NCBI RefSeq assembly: GCF_014696105.1
Contig: NZ_JACJPO010000020.1
Span: 1 to 64,000, forward strand
Length of the DNA: 64,000 bases
Direction of reading: 5' to 3'
From: Microcoleus sp. FACHB-1515
Lineage (GTDB): Bacteria > Cyanobacteriota > Cyanobacteriia > Elainellales > Elainellaceae
How positions within the stretch are numbered: the first letter of the stretch is position 1; each line of letters opens with the position of its first letter. The position numbers were made by a program, and so were the translations under genes. Shown here piece by piece: positions 28,147 through 36,788 of this stretch. Under the pieces are notes generated by a model that made no database searches, was not told where the DNA came from, and was given only the letters and a program-made list of their open reading frames with translations.

Positions 28147-29364
28147 ATGGCCTGGCCGACCGCTTCCGCTGCATTTTGTTCCACCACCCCAGCCAATTTG
28201 CCGATCGCTGCCTACATCCACATTCCATTCTGTCGGCGACGCTGCTTTTACTGCGATTTTCCTGTTTCGATTTTGGGCGATCGATCGCGGGGCGACCAGT
28301 CCGGCACGATGCGTGCATATGTCGAAGCGCTCTGTACGGAAATTGCGGCAACGCCGCGATCGAATCAACCGCTGCAAACCGTCTTTTTCGGGGGTGGCAC
28401 ACCCTCACTGCTGTCAGTCAGCCAGCTTGAGCAAATTTTGACGGCACTCGATCGGCAGTTTTCAATCGCACCCGATGCCGAAATTTCCCTAGAGATCGAT
28501 CCGGACACGTTCGATCGCGCTCAGCTCCAAGGCTATAGGTCAGCAGGCGTGAACCGTGTCAGCCTGGGCGTGCAATCGCTGGATGCTGATTTATTGCGGA
28601 TCTGCGGTCGAACTCACACACCAGATGATGTGTATCAAGCCGTCGAAATAATTCGCACTGTGGAAGTGCCATCGTTCAGCCTCGACTTAATTTCTGGACT
28701 GCCCAAACAGTCGATCGACCAGTGGAAAACTTCTTTAACGGGTGTAATTGCGATCGATCCGCCGCATCTGTCGGTCTACGATCTTGTCCTCGAACCTGTT
28801 ACGGCTTTTGGTCGGCAATATCGTCCTGGTGAATCTCCACTGCCCGACGATGAAACAACGGCACAGATGTATCGACTGGCTCAGCAAATGCTCACGGATG
28901 CAGGCTATGAGCACTATGAAATTTCAAACTATGCGAAATCGGGATACCAGTGTCGCCATAATCGCGTTTATTGGGAAAATCGATCGTATTACGGCTTCGG
29001 GATGGGCGCAGCTAGCTATGTGAATGGGCAGCGGTTTACTCGTCCACGCAAACGCAATGAATATTTTGAGTGGGTAAAAGATTACGTGGCGAATGGAGGC
29101 GCGATCGATTGCCCGCCAACCCCTGCTGAAGAACAGCTTCTGGATACATTGATGCTGGGTTTTCGCTTAGCAGAAGGATTGAATCTAGAGCGGTTGGGCG
29201 ATCGAATCGATCAATCAACGCTCACTCAAATTCTTAAAATTTTGCAGCCCTATGAACAGCAAGGCTGGTTGATTCGTGATGAGAATTGTTTACGGCTTAG
29301 CGATCCCGAAGGCTTTTTGTTCTCTAATGTTGTGCTGACGGCTCTATTTGAAAAACTGTCTTGA
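28147..29364 (+). CDS. hemW: Radical SAM heme chaperone HemW-like protein
   Basis: 405 residues. The radical SAM cluster motif CRRRCFYC lies near residue 28 in IHIPFCRRRCFYCDFPV, followed by VFFGGGTPSLL, LEIDPDTF, NRVSLGVQS and the C-terminal HemN-like domain with YEISNYAKSGYQCRHNRVYWE. This is the HemW pattern; such proteins are often mislabelled oxygen-independent coproporphyrinogen oxidase but lack the fourth N-terminal features of HemN. It transfers heme to target enzymes in characterised cases. Its stop is one base before the start of the next gene, so the two are cotranscribed. Confidence 0.9.
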   Translation: MAWPTASAAFCSTTPANLPIAAYIHIPFCRRRCFYCDFPVSILGDRSRGDQSGTMRAYVEALCTEIAATPRSNQPLQTVFFGGGTPSLLSVSQLEQILTALDRQFSIAPDAEISLEIDPDTFDRAQLQGYRSAGVNRVSLGVQSLDADLLRICGRTHTPDDVYQAVEIIRTVEVPSFSLDLISGLPKQSIDQWKTSLTGVIAIDPPHLSVYDLVLEPVTAFGRQYRPGESPLPDDETTAQMYRLAQQMLTDAGYEHYEISNYAKSGYQCRHNRVYWENRSYYGFGMGAASYVNGQRFTRPRKRNEYFEWVKDYVANGGAIDCPPTPAEEQLLDTLMLGFRLAEGLNLERLGDRIDQSTLTQILKILQPYEQQGWLIRDENCLRLSDPEGFLFSNVVLTALFEKLS

Positions 29365-29365
29365 A

Positions 29366-30700
29366 ATGAGTTTGTACGATTCAATTGTTTACGATCGCAC
29401 TTTGCCGATTCAAAGCTATTGGGAAACGACAATTCCACCACTTCGATTTGAATCGCTGACGCGAAATCAAAGCTGTGATGTCGCAATTATTGGGGCAGGT
29501 TTCACCGGGCTATCTGCTGCTTTGCATCTGGCGCGATCGGGTGTGGAAGTGGCCGTTTTAGAAGCAGGTGTTCCGGGTTGGGGCGCGTCTGGTCGCAATG
29601 GCGGATTTTGCTGCATTGGCGCGACCAAACTATCAAATGAAACTTTAGTTCGTCGCTTTGGATTGCCACAAACGCAGCGATTTTTTCAAGAACAGCAGCA
29701 GGCGATCGAACTGGTTAGACGCCTTGCGGCTGAAGAACAAATGGAAATCGACATTCAGGGCGATGGCTGCATTCAGGTGGCGCATCATCCTTCTCGCTGG
29801 CAAGCGCTCGAAAATGAAGCGGAATTTTTGAGTGCGATTCCCGGCTACAAATGCGCCCTTTGGCCTGCTGTGGAACTGCGCGATCGAGGCATCTCACACA
29901 GCGCCTACGGTGCACTACATGTTAGCGTCGGCTTTGGCCTCAACCCCGCCAAATACGGTCGCGCTTTGGCTCTGGCGGCGATGCGGCAGGGTGCGAAGCT
30001 GTATGCTCATAGTCCCGTACAAACCTGGGAAAAAGTTGGGGATCAGCATGTGCTGCACAGTCCGAGCAGTACAGTGAAAGCCCGATCGATTGTGGTTGCC
30101 ACGAATGGCTATACCGAAGATTCACTGCATCCAAATTTGCGCGATCGGCTTCTGCCCGTCCTGTCTAGCATCATCACGACGCGCCCGCTGACCGAGGCGG
30201 AACTGGCCGCACAAGGCTGGCATTGTGAAACGCCTGTTTGGGATACGCGCAATCTGCTCTTTTACTATCGACTGCTGAACGATCGACGGTTTTTGTTAGG
30301 GGCGCGGGGCGGCACAACGGGAAGTTTGGCGGAGCGCGATCGCCGTCTGCGCCAAATGCGCGATCGATTCGCTCAAATTTTCCCAGGCTGGAAAGACATT
30401 GAAATCACGCATTCTTGGAGCGGACTGGCGGCACTTTCAGCGAACTTGACGCCGCATATCAATCAGTTTCCAGATGATTCCAGCGTGTTTTATGGATTGG
30501 CATATCACGGCAATGGAGTGGCGATGGGGACTTGGACAGGGCGGACGATCGCTCACCTGATCACGGGCAAGACGACGATCGATCGGCTTTGTCCGATTGT
30601 GACGCAGCCGCTAAAACAATTTCCGCTAGCGAATTTGCGACTGTGGTATTTGCGATCGAGCTATTTGGCGTATCAGGTTCAAGATGCGCTGCCTTGGTGA
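29366..30700 (+). CDS. FAD-dependent amine/amino-acid oxidoreductase (DAO family)
   Basis: 444 residues from ATG 29366, one base after the hemW stop. The Rossmann motif DVAIIGAGFTGLSAALHLA lies near residue 38, and the second FAD motif WGASGRNGGFC follows. The C-terminal YGLAYHGNGVAMGTWTGR is typical of PuuB/OrdL-type gamma-glutamylputrescine or related secondary-amine oxidases. The true substrate is unknown. Tight coupling with hemW is unusual, since FAD oxidases of this type do not use heme. Confidence 0.85.
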   Translation: MSLYDSIVYDRTLPIQSYWETTIPPLRFESLTRNQSCDVAIIGAGFTGLSAALHLARSGVEVAVLEAGVPGWGASGRNGGFCCIGATKLSNETLVRRFGLPQTQRFFQEQQQAIELVRRLAAEEQMEIDIQGDGCIQVAHHPSRWQALENEAEFLSAIPGYKCALWPAVELRDRGISHSAYGALHVSVGFGLNPAKYGRALALAAMRQGAKLYAHSPVQTWEKVGDQHVLHSPSSTVKARSIVVATNGYTEDSLHPNLRDRLLPVLSSIITTRPLTEAELAAQGWHCETPVWDTRNLLFYYRLLNDRRFLLGARGGTTGSLAERDRRLRQMRDRFAQIFPGWKDIEITHSWSGLAALSANLTPHINQFPDDSSVFYGLAYHGNGVAMGTWTGRTIAHLITGKTTIDRLCPIVTQPLKQFPLANLRLWYLRSSYLAYQVQDALPW

Positions 30701-30770
30701 TGGGATCGATCGGAGTGATGGATTGATCGAGATTTTGCTTTCTCTTGCTTTTTCGATCCGCCGAGCCAGT

Positions 30771-30920
30771 GGAGGCTAGGGCCACCCCTCCTCCACACCT
30801 CCAACCCCGACCAAAGGGTTCCACCCTCTGGACTCCCAAAGGTCATATCTGTGGGTGTCAATGTGCGCCACATCGGTGTGCCGTCCGCGTCCCTCGTCTC
30901 CGAACCGCTGCCTTCTGCTC
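30771..30920. repeat. Dispersed intergenic repeat, copy B
   Basis: Counterpart of 1339-1499. The left block GGAGGCTAGGG plus CACCCCTCCTCC differs from copy A at about one position over its C-rich part. The right block (about 30885-30906) is identical. The centre is unrelated in sequence. Both copies lie just past gene ends. Confidence 0.65.
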
Positions 30921-30942
30921 GTTTGCCTTTTGCCGACAGCCA

Positions 30943-31806
30943 CTACTCCAACAACATTCCTATCATCCGATCGCTCTGCGCTTCATAGCTGCCGCCGAAC
31001 TGATTGTAGTGATTGAGAATGTGATAGAGGTTGTAGAGGATTTTGCGGCGATCGTAGCCCGGATCGAGCGGCCATGCTTGTTCGTAGGCGCGATAGAAGT
31101 TGGGTGGAAAGCTGCCAAATAATTCGCTCATCGCGAGATCGACTTCGCGATCGCCGTAGTAAGTGGCGGGATCGAAAATCACGGGTTCTTCGGTTTGCGT
31201 AGCGGCGGCGTTGCCTGTCCAGAGATCGCCATGTACGAGGGACGGTTGCGGCTGGTGGTTGGCGAGGATGGCAGGGATTGCGGCGAGGAGGCGATCGCCT
31301 TTGGGAAAGCGTCCGCCCCGCTTGCGGGCCAGTTCAAGCTGATAGCCAATGCGCTGTGTAGTGAAAAATTCTGTCCAGTCCGCTGTCCATTCGTTGCGCT
31401 GTGGAATGAAGCCGATCGTGTTGTTTTGATGCCAGCCGAAGCCGTTTTCGCTGGTGACACGATGCATTGCCGCCAGATTGCGCCCCATTGCTTCCCAAGC
31501 GGAATGTGTGCCATAGGCAAAATCAAGCCATTCGAGAACGATGTAGGCTGAGTTGTCGGTGAATCCCCAGCAGATCGCTTGAGGGACGCGAATCGTTTGC
31601 GTGGCGGCAATTTCGCGCAGTCCGATCGCTTCGGCTTCAAACATGGCAAGGCGGCTGGCCTGATTGAGCTTGACAAAATAGGCTTGAGCGCCATCAACGA
31701 TCGCATAGGCTTGATTGACGCTGCCTCCCCCGATCGATCGCTGATGCTGAACCCGAAAGGCTCGTCCGGTCGCCGCTTGAATTCGGTTGGCAATCTCGTT
31801 CCACAT
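30943..31806 (-). CDS. Fructosamine kinase family protein
   Basis: 287 residues of the FN3K fold. It phosphorylates protein-bound or free fructosamines (or ribulosamines) so that they fall off, a repair of glycation damage. The N-lobe GGGSVNQAYAIVDG and YFVKLNQ (ATP-binding Lys), the catalytic LVHGDLWTGNAAA and the metal-binding IFDPATYYGDREVDLAMSEL are all present. The C-terminal YNLYHILNHYNQFGGSY is the usual ending. Physiological substrate is unproven in cyanobacteria. Confidence 0.93.
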   Translation of the reverse strand: MWNEIANRIQAATGRAFRVQHQRSIGGGSVNQAYAIVDGAQAYFVKLNQASRLAMFEAEAIGLREIAATQTIRVPQAICWGFTDNSAYIVLEWLDFAYGTHSAWEAMGRNLAAMHRVTSENGFGWHQNNTIGFIPQRNEWTADWTEFFTTQRIGYQLELARKRGGRFPKGDRLLAAIPAILANHQPQPSLVHGDLWTGNAAATQTEEPVIFDPATYYGDREVDLAMSELFGSFPPNFYRAYEQAWPLDPGYDRRKILYNLYHILNHYNQFGGSYEAQSDRMIGMLLE

Positions 31807-31912
31807 GACTCACTCACCCGATCGCGCCACTGTAAGCTATCGGACAGTATCCTATCGGACAAGTTGACTGGCGATTGTAACAATTTGGTGCTGCGGAGAA
31901 CACCGTTGCTGT

Positions 31913-33700
31913 TTATGAAGGCGAAGGTCTTGGCGGGGGCGGTGGAGCCGGAAGCGCTGTCGGAGACGCAGCGGGCGTAGGTGAAGCGGTTGGCGCAGCG
32001 GCAGGCGATCGAGTCGGAGCAACAGCGGGAGCCGTCTGCACAGGATTGGCGGTCGGGCTGACGGCTGGACTCGTGGCAGGCGTGGGAGAAGCGGGAGCCG
32101 TTGCGGGCGGCGTTGCGGCGGGTGTGCCGAGGATGCTGGCGTTTCCCGTATCGAACACTCCGGCGATGCAGGCGATCATGTAGGTCGCCAATGTGCCAAC
32201 GAACAGCGCTTTCCAGCCGAGATCTGAAATTTCGCGGCGGCGGGAGGGAATGAGAGCAGAGGTTCCACCGACGAAGATGCCAACTGAAGCGAGGTGCGCG
32301 AAGCCGGAAAGGGCATAGCTGATGATCAAGACGGCACGATCGCTCATCACCCGTTCACCAACTGGCAACGCTGCTGCCGCACCCAGCGTTTGATAGGGCG
32401 GGATCGCCGTTTCAAACAAGCGACGCCCGATGATGACGGAAGACTGCCAAAGCTCTTGCCAGTCAAGCGAAACGCCCGTTAAAGCTGTCAAGGGCAGAAA
32501 TAGCGCACCGAGAATGTTTTGCAGCGTAACAACACTGAAGACCGCTCCGATGCCGTTGAGCAGCGGTAGTAGCGGCACGACTATCAATCGCACCCACCCA
32601 GGAAATTGTTCAGGTCTTAAGTTTTGCAAACTCGCGAGGCCAGCAAAAAGCTGGTTGATCAGGTAGACCAAACCGAGAATCAAGATGAGAACGGCAGCGA
32701 TCGCCACCGCCATTTTCACGCCGTCCAGCGCACCGACGATCGCTGCATCCAAGGGACTCATGCGCTGCATCACTTCGCCGCCAACGGTTTCGCCTGCTGC
32801 ATCCTGATCAGCGTCGTCAACGGCACGATCAACGCGATTGCCTTGCGCTCCCGGAACGGTATCGTCTTCGCGCAAATTGCGATCGCTGGGAATGCCGCCT
32901 GCCGTCAGCGGAACTTCCGTTTCGGGAATCAAGATTTTGGACAGGACGAAGCAGGCAGGAATCGCCAGAATCGAAGCGGAAACAAGGTGTCCCAAAATGT
33001 TTGGAAAAACCGGACGCAAAAAGTTGACGTAGATCGCCAGCGTGGACGATGCCGCTGTTCCAAAACAGCAAGCCAAAATCGCGCAAAGTTCGCTGCGGGT
33101 CATTTTGGCGAGGTAGGGTTTGACGACGATCGCCGCCTCAATTCCCACAAAAATATTCGCCGCGCCGCTGAGTGCTTCTGCGCCGCTCAGCCGCATCACG
33201 CTGTAGAAAATTTTGGCAAAAATATTGGTGATGAACTGAATGATCCCCAGCGCGTACAGCAGTCCGATGAAGCCGGAAAAGAAAATCACCGCAGGCAAAG
33301 CGCGAAATGCAAAAATATAGCCTAGCTGAATGCCGCAAAATCCGGGAACCAGTTCGCCTACAGTGTTTGGGGCGCAGGTTCCTCCAGGGGCAACGGGCGA
33401 CAAGATCAGCGGCTCTTGACCGGGAACGGGAACAATATTGCGACCAAAGACAAATCTTGCTCCAGCATCAGCGGCGTCAAATACAACATTCAATAAGTTG
33501 CTAAAAACCTGAAGCGCGTCGCGAGTCGGCGGCAGCAAAAAGACGAGTGCGCCTAACGCCAATTGCAGCAAAATTCCCATGATTACGACGCGCCAAGGGA
33601 AATATTTAAAGCTGCGATTTTCCGAAAACAACCAAGCGATCGCGCACAGTCCAAAAATTCCAAGAAACGAAATCGCGTTTAAGGGAATGTCAAGGTTCAT
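31913..33700 (-). CDS. NupC-type concentrative nucleoside transporter with Pro/Ala/Ser/Thr-rich tail
   Basis: 595 residues. The N-terminal helices, gate domain and core match the CNT family, with SGAEALSGAANIFVGIEAAIVVKP, LACCFGTAASSTLAIYVNFL and SYALSGFAHLASVGIFVGGTSAL. CNT proteins take up nucleosides using sodium or proton gradients. Two additions stand out: a 50-residue acidic insert (about 270-315) in a cytosolic loop, and an 85-residue tail of mainly Ala, Pro, Ser and Thr after the last helix. The tail could be disordered and located in the periplasm or cytosol. Confidence 0.9.
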   Translation of the reverse strand: MNLDIPLNAISFLGIFGLCAIAWLFSENRSFKYFPWRVVIMGILLQLALGALVFLLPPTRDALQVFSNLLNVVFDAADAGARFVFGRNIVPVPGQEPLILSPVAPGGTCAPNTVGELVPGFCGIQLGYIFAFRALPAVIFFSGFIGLLYALGIIQFITNIFAKIFYSVMRLSGAEALSGAANIFVGIEAAIVVKPYLAKMTRSELCAILACCFGTAASSTLAIYVNFLRPVFPNILGHLVSASILAIPACFVLSKILIPETEVPLTAGGIPSDRNLREDDTVPGAQGNRVDRAVDDADQDAAGETVGGEVMQRMSPLDAAIVGALDGVKMAVAIAAVLILILGLVYLINQLFAGLASLQNLRPEQFPGWVRLIVVPLLPLLNGIGAVFSVVTLQNILGALFLPLTALTGVSLDWQELWQSSVIIGRRLFETAIPPYQTLGAAAALPVGERVMSDRAVLIISYALSGFAHLASVGIFVGGTSALIPSRRREISDLGWKALFVGTLATYMIACIAGVFDTGNASILGTPAATPPATAPASPTPATSPAVSPTANPVQTAPAVAPTRSPAAAPTASPTPAASPTALPAPPPPPRPSPS

Positions 33701-33957
33701 TGCGCCTTCCTAAGATAAGACGTGAAGGGTGAAATGAGCAGTTGGTGTCTCGGTCTATCAAGTTGCCTGCTTCGACAATCGTTTCAATCAACAATGAACA
33801 CTGGCATCTGATGAAGCGACCAAGTATTCAAAACGACAGGCCGATTTTAGCCTAATGCACGCGGGAACTTGCGTCTAGTGATGATTTGTTAAGCAGGGTC
33901 GATCGCCACCCTTCAAACCGCCATTGATAATAAAAGAAAGCGCTACGAGGATTTCGC

Positions 33958-34242
33958 ATGGATGCCTTTGCTCCGATTCCGCCCAACTGGACACAAGCGG
34001 CAGTTCATGCCCACAATTTCTGCTGTCCTTCCTGCCGCGCCACCGCGACCGAAGCTCAGCAAGTTTGGATCAATCGGCGATCGCCTGTCTTCACCGAAGA
34101 CCACCGCCGCAAATGGCAAGAGTTCTATCAGTGTCAGTGTGGCAATGTCTGGTGGGCATGGAGTACTGATCGCCCACCCAATGATTTCACCAAGATCGAT
34201 CCGCCGCCGCTGCCTTGGGGCGATCGTGATTTTGATTTCTGA
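33958..34242 (+). CDS. Small zinc-ribbon-like protein
   Basis: 94 residues. CCPSC near residue 23 and CQCG near residue 60 would form a four-cysteine zinc site. The C-terminal half is rich in Trp and Pro (WWAWSTDRPPNDF, PPPLPWGDRDFDF). Function unknown; I believe it is conserved in cyanobacteria but cannot check. Overlapping frames on both strands (such as one at 33962) lack these features. Confidence 0.6.
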   Translation: MDAFAPIPPNWTQAAVHAHNFCCPSCRATATEAQQVWINRRSPVFTEDHRRKWQEFYQCQCGNVWWAWSTDRPPNDFTKIDPPPLPWGDRDFDF

Positions 34243-34282
34243 AATTTTGATGAGAAACTGAAACAAAACTTAAAAGAGTCGT

Positions 34283-34331
34283 CTCTCGATCGAGGGATTT
34301 GTGAGCAATTCACAAGTGCATCGATCGAGAG
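34283..34331. promoter_or_regulatory. Nested inverted repeat upstream of the two-repeat protein
   Basis: Outer arms CTCTCGATCGA (34283-34293) and TCGATCGAGAG (34321-34331) are exact complements of 11 bp. Inside lies a second palindrome, TTGTGA-N5-TCACAA (34299-34315). The inner part resembles a CRP site (TGTGA-N6-TCACA) with one spacer base missing. It lies 75 bp before the start codon and is likely to be either an operator or a leader hairpin. Confidence 0.6.
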
Positions 34332-34406
34332 AGGAAATAAAACTGTGTCGCTTTTAATCTTGCTAACTATGCAGTTTGTATTTTTTGCAACACAGGACTC
34401 ATAAAA

Positions 34407-35189
34407 ATGGTTAAGAGCGGCGACAACCAATCGACTCAAGAAAATCAACAGCAAACGCCAGATATTTCAGAACTGATTGAGGTGCTGCACGGCGATGTCA
34501 CCTCGATCGATCCCGAAGGCGCAAGCGCGTCGATCGACGAGTGGATTGCAGCGATCAAAAGCTCCGGTGCTGAAGGCTACGAAGAAATTTCCACGCACCT
34601 GAAAGAACTCAAGAAATTGCTGGGTCGCAAGAAGGCGAAAGCCTCGGAAATTGGCGCAGTGATGATTCAGCTTGGCGAAGAAACCAACAAGGCAGGCGAC
34701 GAAGCCGAACGCGGCCACAAAGGTCATCTGCACAACTTGGGCAAAGCGCTCAGCAAAATTGGCAAGTCCCTAGAGTCGATGGAAGAAGGCGAGCAAGAAT
34801 CCAAGGCGAGCAGCAAGCACGCGGATTCCGAAACGGATGAAGTCGAAGGCGGTCCCGACATCGCGGGTCTGATTGAAATTTTGCACGGTGACGTGACTTC
34901 GATCGAACCCGAAGCTGCGATCGAATCGATCGACGCATGGCAAGGAATCCTCAAAGGCTCCAAAGATGAAGGCTCGAAAGCAATCTCGGCCAGCCTCAAA
35001 GACCTCAAGCATCAGCTTGGCCTCAAGCGCGGCAACCCCGAAAAGATTGCCGAGATCCTAACGCAACTGGGCGACCAAACCGACGAAGCGGCTAACGAGG
35101 CTGAACGCGGCACAAAAGGCCAACTGCGCGATTTGGGTAAAGCGCTGCACAAGGTGGCGAAGTCGATCGAAAAATCCAGCGAAGGCTAA
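34407..35189 (+). CDS. Acidic protein of two 105-residue tandem repeats, unknown function
   Basis: 260 residues. Residues 18-122 and 150-254 align without gaps at a constant offset of 132. Shared positions include PDI, LIE-LHGDVTSI, ID-W, a Lys/Leu-rich helix, LG-T at 89 and 221, EAERG-KG at 99 and 231, and LGKAL at 111 and 243. The two copies are joined by a Glu/Ser linker. The pattern suggests helical bundles. No signal peptide or enzyme motif is seen. The family is unknown to me. A hairpin follows the stop as a likely terminator. Confidence 0.75.
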   Translation: MVKSGDNQSTQENQQQTPDISELIEVLHGDVTSIDPEGASASIDEWIAAIKSSGAEGYEEISTHLKELKKLLGRKKAKASEIGAVMIQLGEETNKAGDEAERGHKGHLHNLGKALSKIGKSLESMEEGEQESKASSKHADSETDEVEGGPDIAGLIEILHGDVTSIEPEAAIESIDAWQGILKGSKDEGSKAISASLKDLKHQLGLKRGNPEKIAEILTQLGDQTDEAANEAERGTKGQLRDLGKALHKVAKSIEKSSEG

Positions 35190-35211
35190 ATTAAAGCTGT
35201 AGCAAAATGCG

Positions 35212-35259
35212 ATCGCCCGTAACTTTAGGTTGTTCGTAACCTTGGTTGCGGGCGATTTG
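35212..35259 (+). terminator. Probable terminator after the two-repeat protein gene
   Basis: ATCGCCCGTAAC (35212-35223) pairs with GTTGCGGGCGAT (35245-35256) with one G-U pair. The loop is 21 bases. A short T-rich stretch follows (TTTGTC). It begins 22 bp after the stop codon. Confidence 0.55.
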
Positions 35260-35331
35260 TCATTTGGTAGAGGTTGATTCACAGTCAAGATCGCTACACT
35301 CGAAAATGAAGAAATGTGAAGGAAGCGACCC

Positions 35332-36288
35332 GTGCAAACCACCACTCAAAGCATCACCTTAGGCAACACCAACGTCAGCACCGCACCCTTGGGAATCGGC
35401 ACTTGGGCATGGGGCGACAAGCTATTTTGGAACTACGGCAAAGACTATGACGAAAATCAGCTTCGCGATGCGTTCAACACTGCGATCGAGGCTGGCATTA
35501 CGCTGTTTGATACGGCAGAAATCTACGGCACAGGCGATTCTGAAAAGCTGATTGGTCGCTTTATGAAAGAGCGCAATCAGCCTGTACAAATTGCCACCAA
35601 ATATTTTCCGTTTCCCTGGCGATTCAATGGCGATGCGGTTGCGGATGCTTTGAGCGGCAGCTTAAAGCGCTTGCAGCTTCCTAGCGTCGCGCTGTACCAA
35701 GTTCACATGCCGTTTGATTTTTTCATGGGCAAAAAAACGCTGATGAATGCTTTGGCGGATGAAGTGCAGCAAGGCCGCATCCAGGCGATCGGTGTCAGCA
35801 ACTACACAGCCGAACAGATGCGCTATGCTCACTCGGTTTTGAGCGATCGCGGCGTTCCCTTGGCCGTCAACCAGATGCCCTACTCGCTCTTGGGTCGCCA
35901 AATCGAAACCAATGGCGTGATTGAAACTGCACGAGATCTGAACATTACAATCCTGGCGTACAGTCCGCTCGCCCAAGGTCTGCTGACCGGAAAGTACGCG
36001 CCCGAAAACGAAGTGCGCCCGTCTGGAGCAAGACGCTTGAATCCGCAGTTTAGCCGCGAGGGGCTAGAGAAAATTCAGCCGATCGTTGCCCTCCTGCGCG
36101 AAATCGGTCAGAAATACGATCGCACTCCCGCCCAAGTTGCGCTCAACTGGCTGATTGCTCAGGGCAACGTTATCCCGATTCCCGGTGCAAAAAATGCCGA
36201 CCAGTCGCGCCAAAATGCCGGAGCGCTCGGCTGGCTGCTGACAGCAGATGAAGTGGACGCGATCGATCGCCTGACGCGAAAACCATAA
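35332..36288 (+). CDS. Aldo/keto reductase
   Basis: 318 residues, starting at GTG 35332 with GAAGGA about 8 bp upstream. Active-site residues are in LFDTAEIYGTG (Asp, Tyr), QIATKYFPF (Lys) and YQVHMPF (His). The cofactor segment ILAYSPLAQGLLTGKYAPENE is typical. It differs from the AKR at 15814-16761 (different loops), so the two are not recent duplicates. Substrate unknown. An inverted repeat after the stop serves as a bidirectional terminator. Confidence 0.9.
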   Translation: MQTTTQSITLGNTNVSTAPLGIGTWAWGDKLFWNYGKDYDENQLRDAFNTAIEAGITLFDTAEIYGTGDSEKLIGRFMKERNQPVQIATKYFPFPWRFNGDAVADALSGSLKRLQLPSVALYQVHMPFDFFMGKKTLMNALADEVQQGRIQAIGVSNYTAEQMRYAHSVLSDRGVPLAVNQMPYSLLGRQIETNGVIETARDLNITILAYSPLAQGLLTGKYAPENEVRPSGARRLNPQFSREGLEKIQPIVALLREIGQKYDRTPAQVALNWLIAQGNVIPIPGAKNADQSRQNAGALGWLLTADEVDAIDRLTRKP

Positions 36289-36295
36289 CTTCTAG

Positions 36296-36347
36296 AATCA
36301 GTGATCCCGCCACCAAACGATCGTATCAGGTCGCGGGATCATTGATT
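36296..36347. terminator. Bidirectional hairpin between convergent AKR and GNAT genes
   Basis: AATCAGTGATCCCGC (36296-36310) pairs with GCGGGATCATTGATT (36333-36347) with a single G-U pair, around a 22-base loop. It lies 7 bp past the reductase stop and includes the stop of the convergent gene. T-runs are weak on both sides. Confidence 0.6.
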
Positions 36348-36776
36348 CCAGTAGTACGCGATGTTGGGCTGGCCGTTGATTGGATTGACCCCTGTTTCTC
36401 CTGAAACAAAACCGTGCTTTTCATAAAATCGACGCGCCTGCTGATTTTGTTGCAGCGTGGTTAGTCGTAAACCGTCTGGATTCATTTGCTTCGCTTGACT
36501 GAGTAGCGCGGCTCCGATTCCGTTTCGTTGAGCATCACCTGCTACAAAAAGCTGCTCGATCGCGCCTGCACCCACCACGATAAACCCCAGGATTCGATCG
36601 CCATCCGCCGCAACCCAAATCGCCGCTTGTCCAACATATTCTTGCTCAAAGCGCAGTTTCCACTGCTCGATCGACTGCGGATGATGCAGGTTTGGAAAGG
36701 TCTGTGTCCAACTGCGAAACCATAGAGTGACCACTTGATCAAGGTCTCGATCGAGAAAACGCCGAATGACTACCAC
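36339..36776 (-). CDS. GNAT-family N-acetyltransferase
   Basis: 145 residues from GTG 36776. The acetyl-CoA site is IEQLFVAGDAQRNGIGAALLSQAKQ near residue 75 (Q/R-x-x-G-x-G/A form), and the C-terminal ARRFYEKHGFVSG closes the fold. Single-domain GNATs like this act on amines of small molecules, antibiotics or proteins; the substrate is unknown. Confidence 0.85.
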   Translation of the reverse strand: MVVIRRFLDRDLDQVVTLWFRSWTQTFPNLHHPQSIEQWKLRFEQEYVGQAAIWVAADGDRILGFIVVGAGAIEQLFVAGDAQRNGIGAALLSQAKQMNPDGLRLTTLQQNQQARRFYEKHGFVSGETGVNPINGQPNIAYYWNQ

Positions 36777-36788
36777 GACTGAGCCAAT

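Noticed and set aside
32624-33325. 233-residue plus-strand frame
   Set aside because: Antisense to the CNT transporter gene; composition rich in Asn, Arg and Gln, with no motifs.
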